64,000 bases of DNA. Source: an uncultured Litoreibacter sp. (GTDB lineage: Bacteria; Pseudomonadota; Alphaproteobacteria; Rhodobacterales; Rhodobacteraceae). The translations under genes and the position numbers were made by a program. Where the stretch lies: NCBI GenBank assembly GCA_938030665.1, contig CALHHY010000141.1:1-64000 (forward strand), read 5' to 3'. Below, piece after piece: positions 55,446 through 62,955 of this stretch. Under the pieces are notes generated by a model, which had not been told where the DNA came from, ran no database searches, and saw only the letters and a program-made list of their open reading frames with translations. Every line of letters begins with the position of its first letter. Position 1 is the stretch's first letter.

Positions 55446-56427
55446 AGTCACCGTCCTCCCACTGGAATTCTGCGTCGCAGAGGCTGACAAACCGCAACGT
55501 GGTCTCCCCAATGCGCAGCAGATCGGCATGGTTGAGGTCCTCCGTGCTCAGCACCGGTCGGTTGTTGAGCCGGATGATGTTAGATTTTCCACCATGGCCT
55601 ATGAAAAACCGGTTCTGTTCCCGGTCATAAGCGATGGCCGCATGGTGCTGGCGAGAGATGGAGGTGTCACCGAAATCCAGCACAACGCCCTGATCCGGCC
55701 CGCGCCCGATGGTTGACACGCCATCATGGATGGTCAGGGCATTGCCCCGCCCCGGCCCGTCCACGATGACCAGCCACCCGGTTGGGAACAGCCCCGTTGG
55801 CGTAGCATCATCGGAGGGCGCTTCCGCGAACGGGTCGGCAACGGCTTGTGCGCCATTGCCAAATCCCAAAAGCCGGGTACGGGCGCGCATGTCCGGATCG
55901 TCTGAGGGTGCCGGCCCTGCCGATTGCATCGCCTGAACCGCCTGCGCGGCGCGCGCCGCGACGGATTGAAACGCGTCCCCCTCATCAAGGCTTTGTGGAC
56001 CTGGCGGGCCAGGCCTTGGTGAGGATTGAGTTTGTGCCTCTTGTGCTGGCGGATGTGCGGCAACGGACAGGCTTTGGGAATGCTGGCCATGCGCCGGCCC
56101 CGGTTCGGACGCGGCGTCCGCCCAAGCCGTGGGTCCTTGATCTGGGTCTGCCGCGCGCAGCGGGACGGAGACAGGAGGCAACCAGCTTGGCGTTGCAATG
56201 CCTGGCTCCGGTGCGTCAGATGCGACCGACGCGGGGCGCGAGAAAACCGGCGCTTTGCTATGGGCCGCTACGCCCCCGCCCTCAACCGAGGCGTCCTGTG
56301 GGCTCATGGTCGCAGAGGGCCCAAAAGCCGCCGCGCTGGCCGGGTCAGCGTGTTCGAGCCGCTGTCGCTCCGCCTTTTGTTTCTCTTCATCGTAATGCGT
56401 GTCGAAGACCCGTTTGAAGATTGTCAT
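55435..56427 (-). CDS. FHA-domain protein with disordered N-terminus
   Basis: A phosphothreonine-binding FHA domain lies at the C-terminus (about residues 215-320): the signatures are VSTIGRGPDQ, TSISRQHHAAI and NIIRLNNRPV. The preceding 200 residues are Pro/Ala/Ser-rich and likely disordered, possibly carrying phosphosites. ATG 56427 is preceded by AGGGGA. It follows the kinase gene by 45 bp and overlaps the phosphatase gene; it is a probable kinase substrate or scaffold. Confidence 0.88.
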   Translation of the reverse strand: MTIFKRVFDTHYDEEKQKAERQRLEHADPASAAAFGPSATMSPQDASVEGGGVAAHSKAPVFSRPASVASDAPEPGIATPSWLPPVSVPLRAADPDQGPTAWADAASEPGPAHGQHSQSLSVAAHPPAQEAQTQSSPRPGPPGPQSLDEGDAFQSVAARAAQAVQAMQSAGPAPSDDPDMRARTRLLGFGNGAQAVADPFAEAPSDDATPTGLFPTGWLVIVDGPGRGNALTIHDGVSTIGRGPDQGVVLDFGDTSISRQHHAAIAYDREQNRFFIGHGGKSNIIRLNNRPVLSTEDLNHADLLRIGETTLRFVSLCDAEFQWEDGDCAA

Positions 56428-56472
56428 GCTCGTTCCCCTATATCTTGAAATGTGCACCTTGATGATGCGGGT

Positions 56473-58068
56473 TCATTGGATGGCCGCGCGGCTCGTCGTT
56501 TCCGTGTCAAAGCTGATTTGCAGGCGGTCGCCATGCGCCAGGGCGAAAAGCGCCGAGAGCAGCAGGACCAATGCGGCCAGCACCCGCGGAATATGCGCGA
56601 GCCGATTAGACCGGATCTGCGACGCGTCGCGCTCCGGCAAGATGGCGTATTGCTTCGCACGGGAATCGCCGGGCAGGAACGGACCAAACACTTCAGGAAT
56701 ATCCTCTGTGCTCTCCAGAATGACGCGGGTGCGTTGTAGGGGCTGGCCGGTCTGTTCCGCCTCCGCGAAGCGGGCGATGAAATCAGGGACCTGTTTGGGA
56801 GTGGGCGCATAAGAGACGACCGCGTCGCTGTTCGAAGTCGATTGTGCGATCCTATCCGTGCGCCAATTCTCGTCATCTTCAAGCCCGACCTCGGCAAGCA
56901 CGACCGATTGTTCCTGAAATCTTTGCCGTTCGGCTTCCAGGATTTCGTCGAGCGACATTTTGGTGCGGGGTTTCGGCGGCTCCATCCGCAGGACGACGGC
57001 CTCGGTTGGATTTGCCCCCGCCTTGCCAGCTGCCAACGGGGTGAGGGTCATATGGGTATTCACTTCGGTCACAAGCTCCGTCACCGTCCGCTCGATCGTG
57101 GCGTCACGTGCAGCGTGCTGAAGCGCGCGGGCGCGCTTGCGGTCCAGGTCGATCATTTCCAGCCATTCCTGCGCGGATTGTAGCCGGTCATCGGGAAAGA
57201 GGTTCATGGACCGGTCGACGGCCTCCAGAAAGGCGGGATCATACCCGCCGACGCGACCGGCAATCGGCACATAGGGGTCGGCCGCGTGGCCGGCGATGGC
57301 GGCGAGCCGCGCTTGGGAGTTTGGCGGCGCCTCGCCCGTCAGCAGATGCACCAGCGTTGCCGCGAGCGAGTAAAGATCACTGCAGGCCGTCTGCTGGCTG
57401 CCGGAGATGTAGAATTCCTGCGGGGAGTAGCCGTCCTTCACCACCAGCAACGCCGAAAGCGCCCGGCTTTTCTTGCTGGCCTGCTGACGTGCGGCGCCGA
57501 AATCAATCAGCACCGGTTCCCCGTCCTGGTCCATCAGGATGTTATCAGGCGAGATGTCGCGGTGCAGCATGTCCTGCGAATGGATCAGCGCGACGGCATC
57601 CAGCACCTTGATCAGCAGCGCCCTCACCTTTGCGGGGCTCATCGTGGTGCCGCCAGCTTGGATTATGTCCAGCAGGTCATGCCCCTTGATATAGTCAAGC
57701 GCCATATACGCGGTGTCGTTATCCTCGAAGACCTGATGGACGCCAACAATATTGGGGTGGTTCAGCTTCGCAATGCTGCGGGCCTCGCGCATGAACATGT
57801 CGACCATGGCCGCGAATTCGGAGGGCTGCGCGCTGGAGCGCGCCCGAACCGTCTGGTTGTCCCGGCTGCAAATCGCCTCCGGGTAGCATTCCTTGATGAC
57901 GACAATGCGGTCCAGGCTGTCGCGCGCCAGATAGGTGATCCCGAAACCGCCGCTGCTGAGGTAGCGGTCAATGGCATACTGCCCGTTCAGTAGCCGCGTG
58001 CCGGGGCGCAGCCGCTCACTCGGGCTGTCATACACCTCTGGGACGGGCTGTGTTTGGGCGGCAGTCAT
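56473..58068 (-). CDS. Membrane-anchored Ser/Thr protein kinase
   Basis: An STPK of 531 aa. The Gly-rich loop (LSSGGFGITYLA), the catalytic Lys in VVIKE, HRDISPDN and DFGAARQ are all intact. A long low-complexity region follows (about residues 290-490), and one membrane helix near the C-terminus (VLAALVLLLSALFALAHG) anchors it with a short periplasmic tail, so the kinase domain is cytoplasmic. It is the first gene of the minus-strand operon. ATG 58068 is chosen; the frame continues to 58107. Confidence 0.9.
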   Translation of the reverse strand: MTAAQTQPVPEVYDSPSERLRPGTRLLNGQYAIDRYLSSGGFGITYLARDSLDRIVVIKECYPEAICSRDNQTVRARSSAQPSEFAAMVDMFMREARSIAKLNHPNIVGVHQVFEDNDTAYMALDYIKGHDLLDIIQAGGTTMSPAKVRALLIKVLDAVALIHSQDMLHRDISPDNILMDQDGEPVLIDFGAARQQASKKSRALSALLVVKDGYSPQEFYISGSQQTACSDLYSLAATLVHLLTGEAPPNSQARLAAIAGHAADPYVPIAGRVGGYDPAFLEAVDRSMNLFPDDRLQSAQEWLEMIDLDRKRARALQHAARDATIERTVTELVTEVNTHMTLTPLAAGKAGANPTEAVVLRMEPPKPRTKMSLDEILEAERQRFQEQSVVLAEVGLEDDENWRTDRIAQSTSNSDAVVSYAPTPKQVPDFIARFAEAEQTGQPLQRTRVILESTEDIPEVFGPFLPGDSRAKQYAILPERDASQIRSNRLAHIPRVLAALVLLLSALFALAHGDRLQISFDTETTSRAAIQ

Positions 58069-58273
58069 TTGCAAAGCAATCCACGGACAAGGCGCGCATT
58101 CCGGCACGCTGACAGGGTCCGATATGTCGCTTCAAATGTGTTCCGATAGTGGCAGCTGTCTGGCGCGACGAGGTCTTGACCTTTGCATTGAATTACAATT
58201 TTTCAAGAAGTTAGGGAGAGTTTGTGACGTATCCGCGCTGGATAGCTGCGATGGTCACTGCCCTTGCCGCTAT
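58069..58273. other. Intergenic region upstream of the kinase-dynamin operon
   Basis: No gene is seen. It must hold the promoter of the minus-strand kinase operon. The minus strand contains a TTGAAA-like -35 and an AATTGTAATT element (58200-58191), but no clear -10. It has no EcfG site. Confidence 0.4.
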
Positions 58274-59206
58274 CTAGAACCCGACCTGGTCGCCGCCCTT
58301 CAGTGACAGCATGTCACGGGCCTCGTCTGCGGTCGCTACGGCAAGCCCCTGCCCCTCGATAATCTGGCGGACCATTGTCACCTGCTCCGCGCTGCTTTTG
58401 GCCAGACGGCCGGGGCCAGCCCAAAGCGAGTCCTCCAGCCCAACACGCACATTCCCGCCCATGGCCGCCGCGATACCCGCAATGCGCAGCTGCTGGCTGC
58501 CCGCGCCCAGAACCGACCAGCGGTAATCGTCGCCAAAAAGCCGGTCCGCGGTGCGCCGCATATGCGCCACGTCCTCCGGATGGGTCCCGATGCCACCCAG
58601 AATGCCGAAGACGGACTGCACGAAAAACGGCGGCTCGATGATCTTGCGGTCGGCCAGATGGGCCAGCGTGTAGAGATGGCCGATGTCATAGCATTCAATC
58701 TCGAACCGCGTGCCGTTCTGCGCGCATTCGGTCAGGATGAATTCCATATCGGCGAAGGTGTTTTTGAAGAACCCCGCGCGGGAGCCTTCAAGAAACGCGC
58801 GCTCCCACGGGTGTTTGAACTCCGTATAGCGGTCGAGCATCGGGTAGAGGCCGAAATTCATCGTCCCCATGTTGAGTGAGGCCACTTCCGGCCGAAAATG
58901 GGTGGCGGGACGGGCGCGTTCTTCCACGGTCATGGTGATCGACCCGCCGGTCGTAATGTTCACGACGCAATCGCTCGCCTGCTTGATGATGCCCAGAAAC
59001 CGGTCATAGGCCGCGATGCTTTGATCGGGCTGGCCAGTCTGCTCGTCACGGGCATGCAGGTGAACGATGGCGGCCCCTGCCTCGGCGGCGTCAATGGCGG
59101 CGGTCGCGATCTCGGCGCCGGTTACCGGCAGGTAGGGCGACATGGACGGCGTGTGGATGGAGCCGGTGACGGCGCAGGTGATAATCACCTTCTGGCGTTT
59201 GGACAT
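58274..59206 (-). CDS. BKACE-family beta-keto acid cleavage enzyme (3-keto-5-aminohexanoate cleavage type)
   Basis: A zinc-dependent TIM-barrel enzyme of the BKACE family, which condenses a beta-keto acid with acetyl-CoA. The start KVIITCAVTGSIHTPSMSPYLPVT and VHLHARDEQTGQPDQ (metal His pair) are typical; GGNVRVGLEDSLW is the C-terminal signature. The length (310 aa) is standard. The exact keto acid is not predictable. The start ATG 59206 has a GAGGGGGG ribosome site. The kinase operon begins downstream on the same strand. Confidence 0.9.
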   Translation of the reverse strand: MSKRQKVIITCAVTGSIHTPSMSPYLPVTGAEIATAAIDAAEAGAAIVHLHARDEQTGQPDQSIAAYDRFLGIIKQASDCVVNITTGGSITMTVEERARPATHFRPEVASLNMGTMNFGLYPMLDRYTEFKHPWERAFLEGSRAGFFKNTFADMEFILTECAQNGTRFEIECYDIGHLYTLAHLADRKIIEPPFFVQSVFGILGGIGTHPEDVAHMRRTADRLFGDDYRWSVLGAGSQQLRIAGIAAAMGGNVRVGLEDSLWAGPGRLAKSSAEQVTMVRQIIEGQGLAVATADEARDMLSLKGGDQVGF

Positions 59207-59325
59207 GTGCCCCCCCTCATCGCGGCGGTCTGGCCCAAACTGTCCTGCGCAAACGCCAAGAGGTCAAGCGCTTCGGTGGGTGCTCCGAGACGCGCTTGAC
59301 CTTATGGAATGCATTTGAGGTGGGT

Positions 59326-59940
59326 TTACCCTTGCGGGCAGCCCTCCCCGGCGCATTCGAAATCAAGGGAGACGCGCATATTGCCCAGATTCTCCACGTC
59401 GACCAGATAGGCGTCGCTTTCGATGCCCGTCAGCGTGCCCTCAACGGTGGCGGTGCCCTTGGTCAGCACCACAGCGCCGCCGAATTTAGCCGCGGCTGCC
59501 GGTTTGGCAGATTCTTCGTAGGGCAGACATGCCTGCCCCTCGCAGGTAACCTTGTTGAAATCAATGCGCATTTCACCCAGCTCAGTCGCGATGACATATT
59601 GCTCGCCCACGACTTCCAGCAGGTCGCCCGTGACCCGTGTGGCCCCGTCAAGCGAGGTCAGGATCAGCGGTGCCTCTTCATAGTCCAGCCGCAGCGCCTC
59701 GGGGCAAGCGGCCCCGATGCAGGCAACGCCGTCGGCGGGGATGGTGACAACGCCCATCAGCGTATCAAGCCGCACGCTTTGGGCTGAGGCCTCTACCAGC
59801 GTGCCGGTGATGCCCTCGCCGTCGTCGAATTTGATTGTGACCGTGTCAGGGTCAGCGGCAATGGCCTGCGCCGCGCCGAAACCCATGACGAGGGCCGCGA
59901 CATATGCGGTTCGTTTGCAAATTTTTTCGATCAATTCCAT
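59326..59940 (-). CDS. Periplasmic protein of three C-x-G-x-x-C repeats
   Basis: A signal peptide (AALVMGFGAAQAIAA) is followed by three repeats of about 48 residues (33-80, 92-140, 157-202). Each is beta-rich and ends in a Cys pair: CIGAACP (74-80), CEGQACLP (133-140) and CAGEGCP (196-202). The pattern VTIxxxDGxxxTGxLxE is common to the first two. Such repeats occur, in my recollection, ahead of OmpA and phosphate-binding domains in roseobacters; here they stand alone. It lies 145 bp downstream of the LysM solute-binding gene on the same strand. Confidence 0.7.
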   Translation of the reverse strand: MELIEKICKRTAYVAALVMGFGAAQAIAADPDTVTIKFDDGEGITGTLVEASAQSVRLDTLMGVVTIPADGVACIGAACPEALRLDYEEAPLILTSLDGATRVTGDLLEVVGEQYVIATELGEMRIDFNKVTCEGQACLPYEESAKPAAAAKFGGAVVLTKGTATVEGTLTGIESDAYLVDVENLGNMRVSLDFECAGEGCPQG

Positions 59941-60084
59941 AGTTCACACCCAGCTATGTTATCTTCTGTGGTTCCTTGGCGGTGCGGCGGCGTTCGGTCG
60001 CCGCGTGGCCTTGGCGTGATGACAGGCAAATGGCCGGGCCGGATTGGACCAGCCATTTGCGGTGCTATGAGAGAGATCGCGCCC

Positions 60085-61164
60085 TTAGGAGGACGCGGCC
60101 TCACGATGCGCGGTCATGTGACGACGCACGGTGGAGAACCAGACGCCCGAGTCCTTGATCTTGGTCAGACCGCTGTTCAGCGTGCCGACAAGCTCCTCGC
60201 TGCGGGGATGGGTCTTGGCAATCAACGCGCGCAGTGCCGAGACGTAGGACAGCTGCTCGTGTAGCTTGACAACCGATGGGTCATCCTCTTTCGACAGCAG
60301 ACCCTCGGCCACGTCCGTGGCGATCAGAGCAACCTGCGCCTCGCCGGATTTGACAGCAGCCAGGCAGTCCTCAGGCCCGTTCGGGCGGACCAGCGTGATG
60401 TCGGGCTCGGCCAGGCCGACCTCTTCCAGCATCGCTGTTGAATAGCCAGCAGGACGGCACACCGTCATGCCTTTGATCTGCGTATGATCGGTGTAATCCT
60501 CGGCGCCGGCCAGCGTGTAATAGGCCACAACCTGCTGGTAGAGAGGCTCTGACCAGTTGAAGTTGTTGCAACGAAATTTCGAGTCGTCGTTCAGATCATC
60601 CAGCAGCGCGCAGTTGGGCTGCGTCCAGCCGATCGAGAAATCATAGGCGTGGTCGGTCAGCAGTGGTGACAGATGCGCGCTCCAGTCATTGACGAAGTCG
60701 ATCTGATACTCTGGCTCGCCATCTGCCTCTGCAAGGGCGAGGTTGACGATTTCGGTCAGCATGCCGCCCTGTTCCTGGTCTTCATTGGCGAAGGGGGCCC
60801 AGTCGGTGGCGGTCAGCACGCGGATCGGGCGGTTCTCGGCCGGGCCGGGCAGCGCCTCGGTTGTCGCAACGCGGCGGATGGCGGCGTTATTGGCTTCAGA
60901 TTTGCCCAGTGCCGCATTCACGCATGGAATGTAGAGCGATGCCCCCACCTTGATCAGCGCAGGATTCGGGCCGATTCTGTCGGCATTGGCATTGTAGATC
61001 AGACTAAAATTATCCGCGCGGCCATAGGCGCGTTTAGCGATACTCGATAAGAAGTCACCAGAGCGGACTGTGTAGTCCCCGCCGCAATCGATTGCCGTTG
61101 CGCTGGCTTGGCTGCCAGCGACAGCGGCTGCGGAAAGCGCGGCTAGGAAGAAAATGCGTCCCAT
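60085..61164 (-). CDS. LysM-domain periplasmic solute-binding protein (family 3-like)
   Basis: A signal peptide (FFLAALSAAAVAGSQASA) leads into a LysM domain (about residues 28-82, YTVRSGDFLSSIAKRAYG... LIKVGASLYIPC) that should hold it to peptidoglycan. A family 3-type binding fold follows (about 112-345), beginning IRVLTATDWAPFANEDQEQGGMLTEIV and with paired Cys around CALLDDLNDDSKFRC. The fusion is not the usual free binding protein and no permease is nearby, so it may be a sensor or a wall-bound receptor. Confidence 0.82.
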   Translation of the reverse strand: MGRIFFLAALSAAAVAGSQASATAIDCGGDYTVRSGDFLSSIAKRAYGRADNFSLIYNANADRIGPNPALIKVGASLYIPCVNAALGKSEANNAAIRRVATTEALPGPAENRPIRVLTATDWAPFANEDQEQGGMLTEIVNLALAEADGEPEYQIDFVNDWSAHLSPLLTDHAYDFSIGWTQPNCALLDDLNDDSKFRCNNFNWSEPLYQQVVAYYTLAGAEDYTDHTQIKGMTVCRPAGYSTAMLEEVGLAEPDITLVRPNGPEDCLAAVKSGEAQVALIATDVAEGLLSKEDDPSVVKLHEQLSYVSALRALIAKTHPRSEELVGTLNSGLTKIKDSGVWFSTVRRHMTAHREAASS

Positions 61165-61455
61165 CAGGAGTGCCCCTTTTTATTGACGTTAAAGATTTCG
61201 CTAACAAGGAATCAGGATTTGTCTAAAATACGGCGCAAACTTGCAGATTGTTTGTTTCTGGGACCCAATTCGCAGAAACTTCCCCCCGAGGTAAGGAATA
61301 CCCAACCCCGAGCAGGCCTTTGGTACGCGTACAGGACCGCTGTAAAAAGGCAGAAACCGGTTAACGCTAGGGCAATTGAAGATCTTCCAAGTAGCGGTTG
61401 GAAGGGGGAAGACGCCATCTGCGCGCCGCAATCCGACGGTTGAACAGCGCGCGGA

Positions 61456-62955
61456 TCATTCAGCGGCGGCCAAGAGCCCTGCCAGTTTCAACCGCTGAAT
61501 TTTGCCGGACGGCCCCTTGGGCAGCTCGCTCAGAAAATGGATGCGGTCGGGGGATTTGAAGGCGCCAAGCCGGTCGTGGCAAAGCGCAATCAGCCCGTCC
61601 TCCGACAAGGCCGAGCCGGCGGTGACGCAAACAGCGGCCTCCACCCGTTCGCCGTAGCTGGTGCAGGGGCGCGCGAAAGCGGCGGCCTCGATAATGTCGG
61701 GTTCGGAATACAGCACCTCGTCAATCTCGCGGGGCGCAATGTTTTCACCGCCTTTGATGATCAGCTCCTTCAGCCGGCCCGTCACGAAAACGTAGCCATC
61801 GGCATCAATATACCCCAGATCGCCGGTGCGCAGCCAGTCACCGGCAAAACTTGCCGCCGTCGCCTCAGGGTTGTGCAGGTATTCCAGCATGACATTGGGG
61901 CCTTTGACCGCGATCTCGCCCTCCTCCATCGGGGCAGCCTCGGTCAGATCATGCGTCAGGATGCGCACCTCATTGCCAAAGCTGATACCGGGGGAGCCGA
62001 TTTTGCGGCGACCGGGTGGCAGCGGGTTCGACAGGATTTGCGCAGCTGTCTCGGTCAGGCCCATGGTTTCAATGATAGGTACGCCAAAACGCTGTTCAAA
62101 GGCTGTCTGCGTCTCCACCGCCAGCGCGGAGGAGGCGGAGCGGCCGAACCTTAGCCGCGCGCGGGTCGCATCACTTGGGTCACTTTCGCTATGCAGCAAA
62201 TGGCTGATGATCGTCGGCACGACGGAGAACCACGTCACCTCCGCCTGCCCCGCCTGATCCCAGAACCGCGTGGCAGAGAACCGCGCAGTCATCGCCAGCG
62301 ACCCGCCTGAGACGAGCGCGCCCATCAATGTCACGCAGAGCCCATTGATGTGGTAGATCGGCAGCACGCAGAAACCGCGATCTGCTGGGTTTAATTCATG
62401 CGCCATGGCCGCTGTCCAGCCGCCTGCGAGCAGGCTTGCATGGGTATGCACCACACCTTTCGGCGTCCCGGTCGTGCCGGATGTGTACATCAGCAGCGCG
62501 TGTTGTTCGGGTGCGACCGCTGCCAGAGGCGCCGGATCAGGCAGCGCATCGGGGTCCAATATCAGCAGACCGCCGGAGGCCACGCTATTGACCATTGCGC
62601 GCTGGTCGTCATGCACGAAGGCAAAGCGCGCCCCACTGTGATCCAGTGCATAGGCGATGGCGTCAGGGCCGGCAGCGAGGTTGATCATGGTCGCACGAAA
62701 CCCGCCATAAAGCGCGGCACAAAGCGCAACCACCCCTGCCCGCCCGTTTGGATGCACGATGGCTAGGCTTTCACCTGGCTGTAGCCCCAAGCCCGTCAGC
62801 CCCTCCGCGATCTCTCTGGCAGCGTCGCGCAAGGCCCGCCAGGACAGCGCCTCTCCGGTTTCGGGGAACACAAACGCCATGTCCTCGGCTGCCGCGCGGG
62901 CGTCAAGCCAGTCCCGCACGGTGCCAGTGGGCGGGTTGCGGTGGTCAAGCATCAT
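61456..62955 (-). CDS. AMP-forming acyl-CoA ligase, SauT-like
   Basis: An ANL-superfamily acid-CoA ligase of 499 aa. The P-loop is LLMYTSGTTGTPKGVVH; later motifs are GLTETAAQ, LRTGDLGYID, and GRLKELIIKGGENI, with the catalytic Lys in KGPSGKIQR. Its start overlaps the stop of the acylating aldehyde dehydrogenase gene. Together they match sulfoacetate catabolism (ligase makes sulfoacetyl-CoA, dehydrogenase reduces it to sulfoacetaldehyde), but other C2 acids are possible. ATG 62955 and 62952 are both open. Confidence 0.75.
   Translation of the reverse strand: MMLDHRNPPTGTVRDWLDARAAAEDMAFVFPETGEALSWRALRDAAREIAEGLTGLGLQPGESLAIVHPNGRAGVVALCAALYGGFRATMINLAAGPDAIAYALDHSGARFAFVHDDQRAMVNSVASGGLLILDPDALPDPAPLAAVAPEQHALLMYTSGTTGTPKGVVHTHASLLAGGWTAAMAHELNPADRGFCVLPIYHINGLCVTLMGALVSGGSLAMTARFSATRFWDQAGQAEVTWFSVVPTIISHLLHSESDPSDATRARLRFGRSASSALAVETQTAFEQRFGVPIIETMGLTETAAQILSNPLPPGRRKIGSPGISFGNEVRILTHDLTEAAPMEEGEIAVKGPNVMLEYLHNPEATAASFAGDWLRTGDLGYIDADGYVFVTGRLKELIIKGGENIAPREIDEVLYSEPDIIEAAAFARPCTSYGERVEAAVCVTAGSALSEDGLIALCHDRLGAFKSPDRIHFLSELPKGPSGKIQRLKLAGLLAAAE

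Noticed and set aside
50222-58068. Type VI secretion regulatory cluster (PpkA/PppA/Fha)
   Set aside because: The kinase/phosphatase/FHA trio is similar in kind, but no Tss, Hcp, VgrG or ClpV gene is present and the rest of the operon is dynamin-like.
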